A program made the translations under genes and the position numbers. Source: Aurantimonas coralicida (GTDB lineage Bacteria; Pseudomonadota; Alphaproteobacteria; Rhizobiales; Rhizobiaceae). Taken from it: 43,599 nt of DNA. The stretch spans positions 1 to 43,599 of the forward strand of contig DRFF01000140.1 of NCBI GenBank assembly GCA_011050685.1. Direction: 5' to 3'. The stretch's first letter is position 1, and each line of letters opens with the position of its first letter. A model generated the notes under the pieces. The model had not been told where the DNA came from and made no database searches. It saw only the letters and a list, made by a program, of their open reading frames with translations. Positions 1 through 7,547 of the stretch are shown here, piece by piece.

Positions 1-1
1 A

Positions 2-100
2 TCGGAAAAGGAGTGGAAGATGCCGCCTCGTGAGTGGGCGATGGCCAAAGCGCAGTTCGCCATTCTCTACGGTGAGCGCTTTACACAGGCCATGGCCTGA
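2..100 (+). CDS. IS256-family (Mutator) transposase, C-terminal end only
   Basis: The reading frame enters from the left edge and stops with TGA at 98-100, giving about 32 residues. The tail contains EWKMPPREWAMAKAQFAILY followed by GERF, which matches the conserved extreme C-terminus of IS256/Mutator transposases (a W-x-M-P-x-R-x-W block followed by Q-F-A-I-x-Y/F). The DDE catalytic residues lie outside the window, so it cannot be said whether the gene is whole or a fragment. The right terminal inverted repeat of the element should lie within roughly 101-170, but its partner is not in view and the end cannot be fixed. The next ORF (HNH-like) is open in the same frame directly after this stop. 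Family assignment rests on the motif alone. Confidence 0.75.
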   Translation, partial: SEKEWKMPPREWAMAKAQFAILYGERFTQAMA

Positions 101-274
101 AATTGTTCAACCGCCCGCCCACACACGGAATTCCTGACAGGGCCAGCCGACCTGTCCGAATGGCACTCGAGACCTTTATGGCGACGCAAAAATGACAACG
201 CCAAAACGCAACATAATCCCGTCACCAGCTATGACGAAAAGCGAATTGCTGCCTATCGGGAAGCTTCCGAACGA

Positions 275-631
275 ATGGCACTTACCGTGCTCAAAACGGT
301 GAAAACAGCCAATGGTCAAGAGGTTGTCAGGACGCTTAAAGACAAGAAATTCTTGTTCAACGACCAAGCCAGCCTAGAGCGACATATTCTCGATCTCGTA
401 GAGCGCCAAGAGCATCGGTGCGCTCTTACGGACCTACAGCTCGACTATGATGAGCGCGGGGGAGACAAGCAGTTCTTCTGCTCTCTCGACCGCATAGACA
501 GCTCCGGGCACTATGAGCCGGGCAACCTTCAAATCGTATGCCGCTTTGTGAATTTTTGGAAAGGTGCAAGCGACAACGATGAGTTCAGACGGTTAGTCAA
601 AGAGGTTCGTACAATCCAGAATGTTGACTAG
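275..631 (+). CDS. HNH-like endonuclease domain protein, possibly 5'-truncated
   Basis: 118 residues from the only standard in-frame start (ATG at 275). The second half looks like an HNH/His-Me-finger nuclease core. HRCALTDLQL (C-x-L-T-x-x-x-L) is followed by CSLDRIDSSGHYEPGNLQIV and then VCRFVNFWKG. The pattern S-x-D-R-I-D-x-x-G-x-Y-x-x-G-N-x-Q-x-V-C-x-x-x-N-x-x-K is seen in many small phage and mobile HNH proteins. Substrate and role are unknown. The frame stays open upstream of the ATG to the transposase stop at 100, and the upstream codons look coding (for example SYDEKRIAAYREASER just before the ATG). The original N-terminus may therefore have been removed by the insertion element. No Shine-Dalgarno is evident before 275. 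Base composition is lower in GC than the core genes to the right, in line with acquired DNA. Confidence 0.6.
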   Translation: MALTVLKTVKTANGQEVVRTLKDKKFLFNDQASLERHILDLVERQEHRCALTDLQLDYDERGGDKQFFCSLDRIDSSGHYEPGNLQIVCRFVNFWKGASDNDEFRRLVKEVRTIQNVD

Positions 632-666
632 ACATCGGAGACGGTTGCCGGGTTAAACTTGGGAAG

Positions 667-742
667 TGGTGCCGCATAGGTGACTCGAACACCTGACCCC
701 ATCATTACGAATGATGTGCTCTACCAACTGAGCTAATGCGGC
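667..742 (-). tRNA. tRNA-Thr (anticodon CGT), CCA encoded
   Basis: Read on the minus strand, the 76 nt begin GCCGCAT and end ATGCGGC-A-CCA, a perfect 7-bp acceptor stem with discriminator A and genome-encoded CCA. The D-arm contains AGCTCAGTTGGTAGAGC. The anticodon arm is ATCAT-TCGTAAT-GAT with anticodon CGT, and the T-arm contains GGTGTTCGAGTCACC. It is complete and should be functional, decoding ACG. A 33-bp stretch of it (704-736) recurs exactly at 839-871 in a half tRNA. The sixth and seventh bases of its acceptor stem (AT) differ from the half copy (TT), so the two come from different tRNA-Thr genes. Confidence 0.93.
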
Positions 743-871
743 CTACCAAACGCAGAGCGACCTACTATCGCCCTACTATGTTCTTTATTCCTCCGCCAAC
801 CTGCTGGCTTCGAACGTCATTCTCTAGCGGACCCGCTAATTACGAATGATGTGCTCTACCAACTGAGCTAA
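704..871. repeat. 33-bp direct repeat (704-736 and 839-871), att-like
   Basis: The two copies are identical from the anticodon loop to the start of the acceptor stem of tRNA-Thr, and after a single mismatch share GCGGCCT. The copies are 135 bp apart. The spacer (743-838) has no gene but carries two CCTACTAT copies 11 bp apart (761-768 and 772-779). Possible reading: attachment-site duplication left by a tRNA-targeting integrase. No integrase gene is in the window. Confidence 0.6.
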
Positions 872-877
872 AGCGGC
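839..877 (-). pseudogene. 5' half of a second tRNA-Thr (truncated after the anticodon loop)
   Basis: On the minus strand this starts GCCGCTT, continues through an intact D-arm and anticodon stem-loop (CGT), then stops matching right after the loop. The sequence beyond (838 downward) does not form the 3' anticodon stem, T-arm or acceptor strand. It cannot fold into a tRNA. It shares 33 consecutive bases with the intact tRNA-Thr at 667-742. A tRNA half at the junction of a less GC-rich segment and core-like DNA is the usual footprint of site-specific integration or later excision at a tRNA gene. It could also be a partial duplication. Confidence 0.8.
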
Positions 878-1062
878 CTTGGCCGGCGGGTGGATCACCC
901 ACGGACGGCGTCCTGATAGCCTTAAACGGGGCCAGGTTCAAGCCGCAATCAGCGCGGCATTGTTCCGCATCGGCGCGACCGATGACTGCAATGGGCCGAG
1001 GGGGCGTGCCGGATCGTCGCGGAGCGCCGCGCTTTGCGACAGCGGGGCCACCCGGTGTCCGG
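878..1062. other. Intergenic region right of the half tRNA
   Basis: 185 bp with no supportable gene. It would hold the promoter of the minus-strand tRNA-Thr pair, but I see no clear -35/-10 pair. From here rightwards the DNA has the high-GC character of the core genes. Confidence 0.4.
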
Positions 1063-2022
1063 TCAGCCGCAGATCTGGCGCTTGGCCGCCGCGTATTCCT
1101 CAGCCAGCCGGTCGACCAGCGCGGCGGCTGGCCCGACGGACCGCACCGCGCCGATGCCCTGGCCCGAGCCCCAGATCTCCTTCCAGGCTTTTGGCTTGGC
1201 GCTGGCGCCGCCGAAATCCATCAGCGTCGCGTCGCTCTCCGGCAAATTGTCCGGATCGAGGCCCGAGGCTTCGATCGAGGCGCGCAGATAATTGCCGTGA
1301 ACCCCGGTGAAGAGGTTGGTGTAGACGATGTCGCCGGCGCGGCCCTTCACGATGCCGTTCTTGTAGTCCTCGGCCGCGCGCGCCTCGTCGGTGGCGATGA
1401 AGGCCGAGCCGACATAGGCCCCGTCGGCGCCCATCGCCTCGGCGGCCAGCACCGCCCGGCCGTTGGCGATCGCGCCGGACAGGAACAGCGGCCCGTCGAA
1501 CCATTCGCGGATTTCCTGGACCAGAGCGAAAGGCGACAGCGTGCCGGCATGGCCGCCGGCGCCCGCCGCGACGGCGATCAGCCCGTCGGCGCCCTTTTCG
1601 ATCGCCTTGCGGGCGAAACGGTCGTTGATGATGTCGTGGAGAACGATGCCCCCGTAGGAATGCACGGCGTCGTTGAGTTCGGGACGAGCCCCGAGCGAGG
1701 TGATGACGATCGGCACCTTGTGCTTCACGCAGGCCGCCAGATCGTGCTCCAGCCTTGTGTTGGACTTGTGGACGATCTGGTTGACCGCGAAGGGCGCCGC
1801 CGGCCGCTCCGGATGGTCCCGGTCGTGGGCGGCCAAAGCTTCCTCGATCTCGCAGAGCCATTCGTCGAGCTGCTCCGCCGGCCGGGCGTTGAGCGCCGGA
1901 AACGAGCCGACGACGCCCGCCTTGGCCTGGGCGATCACCAGCGGCGGATGCGAGATGATGAACAGCGGCGCCGCGATCACCGGAATCCGCAGCCGGCCGT
2001 CGAGAATGGGGGGAAGGGCCAT
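1063..2022 (-). CDS. Nitronate monooxygenase (NMO/2-nitropropane dioxygenase family)
   Basis: 319 residues, a normal length for this FMN-dependent TIM-barrel family. The enzymes oxidise alkyl nitronates (including propionate-3-nitronate) to carbonyl compounds plus nitrite, a detoxification role in the cytoplasm. Visible marks are the N-terminal RIPVIAAPLFIISHPPLV (flavin-binding strand), GAGGHAGTLSPFALVQEIR with the conserved catalytic-type histidine, FLSGAIANGRAVLAAEAMGA, and the phosphate-binding GADGAYVGSAFIATDEA. The start is ATG at 2022. It stands alone on the minus strand, divergent from the exonuclease at 2210, with a 187-bp gap between them. Other family members act as trans-2-enoyl-ACP reductases (FabK). 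The H-A-G motif fits either, but overall spacing favours NMO. Confidence 0.88.
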   Translation of the reverse strand: MALPPILDGRLRIPVIAAPLFIISHPPLVIAQAKAGVVGSFPALNARPAEQLDEWLCEIEEALAAHDRDHPERPAAPFAVNQIVHKSNTRLEHDLAACVKHKVPIVITSLGARPELNDAVHSYGGIVLHDIINDRFARKAIEKGADGLIAVAAGAGGHAGTLSPFALVQEIREWFDGPLFLSGAIANGRAVLAAEAMGADGAYVGSAFIATDEARAAEDYKNGIVKGRAGDIVYTNLFTGVHGNYLRASIEASGLDPDNLPESDATLMDFGGASAKPKAWKEIWGSGQGIGAVRSVGPAAALVDRLAEEYAAAKRQICG

Positions 2023-2209
2023 GAGCGCATCTCGCGAGTGATTGACGTAAACGTAAGATCGGGCGACCGGTAGCAGATCGCGCGGGCTGACGCAAAGGCA
2101 GACGATCCCTAGGCGCGATGGGTGACGATGTCACGATGAGCGGCGCGGGCGGTGGCGAAGCGCCGCACCGACTTGCGTCCTGTCCCGGAGCGGGCGATTT
2201 TGTCGGCCC

Positions 2210-3013
2210 ATGTCCGACCTGTTTCCGCCCGTCCCGTCGACGCCCTCGTTGTTCGCCGATCCACTCGTTCCCCTCGTCCGGGTGATCGATACGGAGACGG
2301 CGGGCCAGCGGCTGGAAGAAGACGCGGTGATCGAGATCGGCTCGGTCGATCTCGATCTTTCGACCGGCGCCATCGGCAACCCGATGCAGAGTTTCTGTGC
2401 CCCGGCCGGCGTGGTGATCAACCCGCACGCCCGCCGTGTCCATCTGATCACCGACGAGATGCTGGAGGGGGCGCCGCCCTTTGCCGAAGCGGTGAAGCCG
2501 TTCGCGGGTACACCCTATTTCGCCGCCCAGCGCGCCAGCTTCGACCAGCCCCGCCTCCGCTTGACCGGCCACTGGCTGTGCACGCACAAGCTGGCGCTCC
2601 GGGCGTTCCCGCATGTAAAGGCGCACGGCCTGCAGAGCCTGATCAAATACGTGCCGCTCGATCTGTCGCCGGTCGCGCCGCTGCTGGAGGGCCTGCACCC
2701 GCATCGGGCGCTCTACGATGCCGTCTGCACCGCGGTGCTGTTGCGCCAGATCGCCGCGGCGCTGATGCCGCGCTGCGCCGATCTCGCCGATTTTCTCGAG
2801 CGGGCTGAGCGGGTCTCCAACGAACCGGCACTGTTGGCGCGGCTGCGTTTCGGTCGGCACAAGGGCGTCGAGATCGCCAAGGTGCCGGACGACTATCTGG
2901 AATGGTTGATTCGTGAGCCCGGCATGGACGCCGACGTGGTGTTCACCGCCCGCCATCATCTGCGGCTGCGGGGCATGCGCGGGGCACGGCCGCTGCCGGC
3001 CAGCGCCGTTTAG
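2210..3013 (+). CDS. DEDDh 3'-5' exonuclease with C-terminal DUF3820-type domain (exonuclease X-like)
   Basis: 267 residues. Residues about 22-180 form a DnaQ-fold exonuclease. ExoI is RVIDTETAG (D27, E29), ExoII is AAQRASFD (D112) and ExoIII is HRALYDAV (H165, D170), so all four metal-binding acids plus the DEDDh histidine are present. Residues about 208-255 (RFGRHKGVEIAKVPDDYLEW) match the small DUF3820 module that often sits behind exonuclease X-like domains. Predicted to trim single-stranded 3' ends during repair. It lies 87 bp before the ATP-dependent ligase on the same strand, so co-transcription and a joint repair role are likely but inferred. It is not the replicative DnaQ proofreading subunit, since no polymerase-binding tail is recognisable. 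Confidence 0.82.
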   Translation: MSDLFPPVPSTPSLFADPLVPLVRVIDTETAGQRLEEDAVIEIGSVDLDLSTGAIGNPMQSFCAPAGVVINPHARRVHLITDEMLEGAPPFAEAVKPFAGTPYFAAQRASFDQPRLRLTGHWLCTHKLALRAFPHVKAHGLQSLIKYVPLDLSPVAPLLEGLHPHRALYDAVCTAVLLRQIAAALMPRCADLADFLERAERVSNEPALLARLRFGRHKGVEIAKVPDDYLEWLIREPGMDADVVFTARHHLRLRGMRGARPLPASAV

Positions 3014-3100
3014 AAGAGGCGCAGGCGTGACATCCGCCCCTGAAGCGGGCGATCCGGCGCCCTATCTATCGCCATTCCGAATCCTCCAAGCCGGAATACG

Positions 3101-4780
3101 ATGCAGCGATTCGCCGAACTTCTCGACCGCTTGGTGCTGACGCCGTCGCGCAACGGCAAGCTCAAGCTGATGACGGATTTCTTCGGCGCCGAGTCCGACC
3201 CCGAGCGCGGCTATGCTCTGGCCGCGATCACCGGCGATCTCGACATCAAAAGCGTCAAGCCGGCGATGCTGAGGGCGCTGATGGCGAGCCGCATGGATTC
3301 GGTGCTGTTCGGCTATTCCTACGACTATGTCGGCGATCTCGCCGAAACTATCGCCTTGGTCTGGCCGTCGCCCGATGACGCAAAGGCGCGCGCGTCGGCT
3401 CCGCCGCCGACGCTGGCGGACGTGGTCGCCACGCTGGACAGCGCCGCGCGCAAAGATGGCCCGGCCTTGGTCGAAGCCTGGCTCGATCGGCTGGATTCCT
3501 CCGGCCGCTACGCCCTGCTCAAGCTCGTCACCGGCGGGCTGCGGGTCGGTGTGTCGTCGCGCCTCGCCAAGCAGGCACTGGCCGATTTCGGTGGCAAGGC
3601 CATCGCCGAGATCGAGGAACTCTGGCACGGGCTGGAGCCGCCCTATGAGCCGCTGTTCGCCTGGCTAGAGGGCCGGGCGGAGAAGCCGGTCTCGGCCGCC
3701 GCGGCGCCATTCCGCCCGGTGATGCTGTCGCAGGCGCTGGCGGAGCCGGACTATGAGCGCATCGATCCGGAGAACTACGCGGCCGAGTGGAAATGGGACG
3801 GCATCCGCGTGCAGGCGACGGCCGAGCGGGGCACGCGGCGGCTGTATTCGCGCACCGGCGACGACATTTCCGGCGCCTTTCCCGACCTCCTCGACTTCAT
3901 GACCTATGAGGGCTCGCTCGACGGCGAATTGCTGGTGGCAACGCCGAAGGACGCCCGGTCGGGGACGGCCGAAGTCGCGGAGCATGAAGGTCCGACGCAA
4001 GCCGACATCGTCGTCGGCACCTTCTCGGACCTGCAGCAGCGGCTGAACCGCAAGACCGTCTCGGCCGCCGTCCTGAAGCGCTATCCGGTATTTCTGCGCG
4101 CTTACGATCTCCTCCATGACGGCGCAACCGATCTGCGCGGCCTTGCCTTTTCCGAGCGCCGCAATCGGCTGGAGCCCTTTCTCGCCCGGCTGGAGCCGTC
4201 GCGTTTCGACCTCTCGCCCTTCGTACCATTCGAACGCTTCGCCGACCTCGAAGGCCTGCGCGCCGCGCCGCCGCATCCGGTGATCGAGGGGCTGATGCTG
4301 AAGCGCTGGGATTCGACCTATGTGCCGGGCCGCCCGAAGGGGCCCTGGTTCAAATGGAAGCAGGACCCCTATCTGGTCGATGCGGTGTTGATGTACGCCC
4401 AGCGCGGCCACGGCAAGCGGTCGAGCTTTTATTCCGACTACACGTTCGGCGTGTGGACCGGGCCGATCGACGCGCCGGAGTTGGTTCCGGTCGGCAAGGC
4501 CTATTTCGGCTTCACCGACGCGGAACTGAAGCAGCTCGACAAATATGTCCGCGACAACACGGTCGAGCGCTTCGGGCCGGTGCGCTCGGTGCGGGCCGAG
4601 CCGGACCACGGCCTAGTCATCGAGGTGGCGTTCGAGGGGCTGGCCCGGTCGAGCCGGCACAAATCCGGCGTCGCGATGCGGTTTCCGCGCGTTTCGCGGC
4701 TTCGCTGGGACAAACCGGCCTTCGAGGCCGACCGGCTGGAGACGTTGCAGGCGATGCTGACGGACGGGCCGGCGGGGTAG
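3101..4780 (+). CDS. ATP-dependent DNA ligase (bacterial 'cisplatin damage response' type)
   Basis: 559 residues, cytoplasmic. An N-terminal DNA-binding domain (about 1-200) is followed by the adenylation domain with motif I EWKWDGIR (nucleophile K231), then LYSRTGDDIS (motif Ia), DGELLV (motif III), EGLMLKRWDS (motif IV) and WFKWKQDPY (motif V). The OB-fold ends with the C-terminal EVAFEGL and RFPRVSRLRW (motif VI). The order matches bacterial ATP-dependent ligases that seal nicks using ATP with a covalent AMP-lysine intermediate. Relatives are usually found in an operon with a ligase-associated exonuclease, DEXH helicase and phosphoesterase. None of these is here, and the only repair neighbour is the DEDDh exonuclease upstream. 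No primase or Ku-partner domains, so it is not LigD. Confidence 0.9.
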   Translation: MQRFAELLDRLVLTPSRNGKLKLMTDFFGAESDPERGYALAAITGDLDIKSVKPAMLRALMASRMDSVLFGYSYDYVGDLAETIALVWPSPDDAKARASAPPPTLADVVATLDSAARKDGPALVEAWLDRLDSSGRYALLKLVTGGLRVGVSSRLAKQALADFGGKAIAEIEELWHGLEPPYEPLFAWLEGRAEKPVSAAAAPFRPVMLSQALAEPDYERIDPENYAAEWKWDGIRVQATAERGTRRLYSRTGDDISGAFPDLLDFMTYEGSLDGELLVATPKDARSGTAEVAEHEGPTQADIVVGTFSDLQQRLNRKTVSAAVLKRYPVFLRAYDLLHDGATDLRGLAFSERRNRLEPFLARLEPSRFDLSPFVPFERFADLEGLRAAPPHPVIEGLMLKRWDSTYVPGRPKGPWFKWKQDPYLVDAVLMYAQRGHGKRSSFYSDYTFGVWTGPIDAPELVPVGKAYFGFTDAELKQLDKYVRDNTVERFGPVRSVRAEPDHGLVIEVAFEGLARSSRHKSGVAMRFPRVSRLRWDKPAFEADRLETLQAMLTDGPAG

Positions 4781-4882
4781 CGGGCACGGCAGACACGCCC
4801 TTCCGTGGTGTTGCTCGACCTTGCGTCATGGCGCGGCTCCGCTTACCTCGGACGGAAGGGACGCGGACTGGAGAGACCAATC

Positions 4883-5152
4883 ATGTCGGAACGGGTGAAC
4901 AGTTTCCTCGGCGGCTCGCCGCTGGGCGTCATCGTCAAGCTCGTGCTCCTGTCGATCGTCGTTGGCGTGATTTTGTCTTGGCTGCAATGGAGTCCGGCAA
5001 ACATCATCGACTGGGTCGTTGATCTGTTCCAATGGCTGTGGGTCAGCGTCTTCGGCTCGCTGGAACGGGCGGTCGACTATTTCATCCTCGGCGCCGCGAT
5101 CGTCGTGCCGATCTTCATCCTATCGCGCCTGCTCACGATCGGACGGCGCTGA
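4883..5152 (+). CDS. DUF6460 small membrane protein
   Basis: 89 residues from ATG at 4883. An upstream non-ATG start at 4805 would add a non-conserved, non-membrane tail and is disfavoured. The protein starts MSERVNSFLGGSPLGVIVKL, has a first membrane helix at about 15-37, an amphipathic tryptophan-rich stretch (WLQWSPANIIDWVVDLFQWL) and a second helix at about 65-85 (ILGAAIVVPIFILSRLL). This is the layout of the DUF6460 family, common and uncharacterised in Hyphomicrobiales. GGAGAG sits about 8 nt before the ATG. It ends 4 bp from the convergent histone-deacetylase-like gene. Function unknown. Confidence 0.8.
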   Translation: MSERVNSFLGGSPLGVIVKLVLLSIVVGVILSWLQWSPANIIDWVVDLFQWLWVSVFGSLERAVDYFILGAAIVVPIFILSRLLTIGRR

Positions 5153-5156
5153 CGCG

Positions 5157-6059
5157 TCATTCGAATTTCCGCGCCACCCGGTGCAGGATGGTGTGGCGGC
5201 GCGAAAGCGCCTCGATGTCGCGCGAATAGCCGCCCCCGACGACGCAGGCGACCGGAATGCCCCGGTCGCGGAAAAAGCCGATAACCGTGCGGTCGCGCTC
5301 GGCAAGCCCCGCATCCGATAGCGCCAGACGCCCAAGCCGGTCCTCCGCGTGCGGGTCGACGCCGGCATTGTAGAACACGATCTCCGGCTGCGACTGCCGC
5401 GTCGCCTCGGCCAGCGCCGCCCCGAGCGCTTGGAGATAGACGGCGTCGCCGGTGCCGTCGGCGAGCGGCACGTCGAGGTCGGACTTCGCCTTGTCGGTCG
5501 GATAGTTCTTCGCCGCGTGGATCGACAGCGTGAAGACGCGAGGCTCCTCGGCGAAGATCCGCGCCGTGCCGTCGCCCTGATGCACGTCGCAATCGACGAC
5601 CAGCACTTGGCCTACGTCGCCATCGGCCAACAGCACCGAAGTGGCGACGGCGACGTCGTTGAACACGGAGAAACCCGCGCCGCCGGAGCGGTGGGAATGA
5701 TGACTGCCGCCGGCGGTATTGCAGGCCAGGCCCTCGGCCAGGGCCAGCTTGGCGGCGAGCACCGTGCCGCGGGTGGCGCAGCGCGAGCGCATCGCCACCC
5801 GCTCGTCCACCTTGAAGCCGATCGCCTTCTCGATCGCCGGTGGCACGGCGGTAAACAGCACCTGATCGACATAGAGCGGATCATGGGCGAGCCGCAGCCA
5901 GCCGGGTAGCGCCGGGGCCGGAATGTGGAAGCCATCCGGCGCGACGACACCGTCCTCGACGAGAATCTGGGCCAGCCGCGTGAATTTCGACATCGGGAAG
6001 CGATGACGGGCGTCGAATTCGGCGTCGAAGGCGGGGTGGTGGATCATCGGAACTGGCAT
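5157..6059 (-). CDS. Histone-deacetylase-family (arginase/deacetylase fold) amidohydrolase
   Basis: 300 residues from ATG at 6059 (MPVPMIHHPAF). The frame is open further upstream, but the extra stretch is low-complexity shadow sequence. Zinc hydrolase features are GGSHHSHRSGGAGFSVFND (tandem histidines H120/H121), VLVVDCDVHQGDGT (zinc ligands D158 and H160) and FYNAGVDPHAEDRLGRL (third ligand D235), closing with VVGGGYSRDI. Bacterial members remove acetyl groups from small amines, polyamine derivatives or unknown substrates, and the length and motifs resemble the HDAC11-like group. Substrate cannot be told. It is divergent from the MATE exporter (88 bp) and convergent with the DUF6460 gene. 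Confidence 0.87.
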   Translation of the reverse strand: MPVPMIHHPAFDAEFDARHRFPMSKFTRLAQILVEDGVVAPDGFHIPAPALPGWLRLAHDPLYVDQVLFTAVPPAIEKAIGFKVDERVAMRSRCATRGTVLAAKLALAEGLACNTAGGSHHSHRSGGAGFSVFNDVAVATSVLLADGDVGQVLVVDCDVHQGDGTARIFAEEPRVFTLSIHAAKNYPTDKAKSDLDVPLADGTGDAVYLQALGAALAEATRQSQPEIVFYNAGVDPHAEDRLGRLALSDAGLAERDRTVIGFFRDRGIPVACVVGGGYSRDIEALSRRHTILHRVARKFE

Positions 6060-6146
6060 GACCTGGCAAGATAGGGCGTTGCGGGCCCGGGGCACCGCGA
6101 CAAGGTTTCGCTTGCCCGGCCTCGAGCGGAATGCCAATTCCCGTCG

Positions 6147-7541
6147 ATGCGACGTGACGGTGACGATCAGATCGAGAGTGCGGCGGAGTCCGGCCCGGTA
6201 GCGGGGCCGGGGCGTTCGCGGCCTTTCACGGTCAGCCATCGAGAGGTCTGGGCGATCACGTTGCCGATGACGCTGGCGTTTCTGACCACGCCGCTGATCG
6301 GCCTGACCGACACCGCCGTTGTCGGGCGCATCGGTGACGCGACGTCGCTGGGGGGGCTCGTGGTCGGCGCGTTGATCTTCGATTTCGCCTTCGCCACCTG
6401 CAACTTTCTGCGCTCGGGCACGACCGGCCTGACCGCGCAGGCGATGGGCGAGGCGGACGGTCGCGAGGCGCAGGCGGTATTCTGGCGCGCCATGGTTCTC
6501 GCGCTCGGCATCGGCCTTTTGCTGATCCTCGCCGAATCGCTGGTGACATCGCTCGGGCTGCTGGCGATCGCGCCGGGACCCGGCGTCGCCGAAACCACCC
6601 GGCTCTACGTCTTCCTGCGGATGTTCTCGGCGCCCTTCGCGCTGGTGAATTACGCCATCCTCGGCCAAGTGCTCGGCCGGGGGCGCGGCGGCCTCGGACT
6701 TGCGCTGCAGATCGTCGTCAACGGCACCAATATCGCCCTGTCGATCCTGTTCGGCCTCGTCATGGAATACGGCATCGCCGGCGTCGCGGTCGGCACGGTC
6801 TGCGGCGAGGCGGTGGGGGCGGGCGTCGGCTTCCTGGTGGTTGTGCGCGGTTTCGATCGCGCCGAGCGGCCGTCGTCGGCCCGAATCTTCGACCGGCGGG
6901 GCATCACGCGGATGATCGCGGTCAATCGGGACATCATGATTCGCACCTTCTGCCTGCTCGGTGCCTTCGTGCTGTTTACCCGCCTCGGCGCCCGCACCGG
7001 CGCGCTGACGCTGGCCGCCAACGGCATCTTGATGAACTTCTTCCTCGTTGGCGGCTATTTTCTCGACGGCATGGCGACGGCGTCCGAACAGCTCGTCGGA
7101 CGGTCGGTCGGGGCGCGATTCCGCCCGGCCTTCGACCGGGCCGTCAAGCTGACGCTCGTCTGGGGGCTCGGGCTCTCGCTGGCGCTGTCGGCGCTTTTCC
7201 TCGTGTCGGGCGAGGCGCTGATCGCCTTCCTGACGACGGACCCGGCGGTGCGGGACGCGGCCGGCGAGTATCTGGTCTGGGCGGCGCTGACACCCTTGGC
7301 CGGCGTGCTCGCCTTCATCATGGACGGCGTCTTCATCGGGGCAACCTGGTCGCGGACGATGCGCGACATGATGATCGCATCCTTCGTCATCTTCGCCGTC
7401 GGCGTCTATGCGCTACCGCCGGTCTTCGGCAATGACGGGCTGTGGGCGGCGCTGCTGGTCTTCCTCGGATTTCGCGGCATCAGCCTCATGGCACTGCTGC
7501 CGCGCCGCCGGGCCGAAACCTTCGGCACGGCCGGGATCTGA
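6147..7541 (+). CDS. MATE-family multidrug/metabolite exporter (DinF-like)
   Basis: 464 residues, inner-membrane protein with about 12 predicted helices arranged as two six-helix halves. The N-terminal half carries REVWAITLPMTLAFLTTPLI and GLTDTAVVGRIGDATSLGG, the classic MATE/DinF opening. The two halves are joined by a charged cytoplasmic loop near RGFDRAERPSSARIFDR. Members exchange cations (Na+ or H+) for organic cations or other drugs. The 30-residue hydrophilic N-terminal extension before the first helix is a little longer than usual, so a later start is possible, but the ATG at 6147 is the best available. It is convergent with pyrD, the stop codons being separated by 6 bp. The substrate cannot be predicted. 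Confidence 0.9.
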   Translation: MRRDGDDQIESAAESGPVAGPGRSRPFTVSHREVWAITLPMTLAFLTTPLIGLTDTAVVGRIGDATSLGGLVVGALIFDFAFATCNFLRSGTTGLTAQAMGEADGREAQAVFWRAMVLALGIGLLLILAESLVTSLGLLAIAPGPGVAETTRLYVFLRMFSAPFALVNYAILGQVLGRGRGGLGLALQIVVNGTNIALSILFGLVMEYGIAGVAVGTVCGEAVGAGVGFLVVVRGFDRAERPSSARIFDRRGITRMIAVNRDIMIRTFCLLGAFVLFTRLGARTGALTLAANGILMNFFLVGGYFLDGMATASEQLVGRSVGARFRPAFDRAVKLTLVWGLGLSLALSALFLVSGEALIAFLTTDPAVRDAAGEYLVWAALTPLAGVLAFIMDGVFIGATWSRTMRDMMIASFVIFAVGVYALPPVFGNDGLWAALLVFLGFRGISLMALLPRRRAETFGTAGI

Positions 7542-7547
7542 ACCGGC

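Noticed and set aside
982-2073. Long + strand ORF (363 codons) opposite the nitronate monooxygenase
   Set aside because: Antisense to a clear family member, with arginine- and aspartate-rich shadow sequence and no domain.
1100-2959. 619-codon minus-strand ORF across the monooxygenase and exonuclease genes
   Set aside because: It runs in the wrong frame through one real gene and antisense through another; high-GC shadow ORF.
5349-5909. 186-codon + strand ORF opposite the deacetylase-like gene
   Set aside because: Antisense shadow. The HDAC motifs on the other strand are complete.
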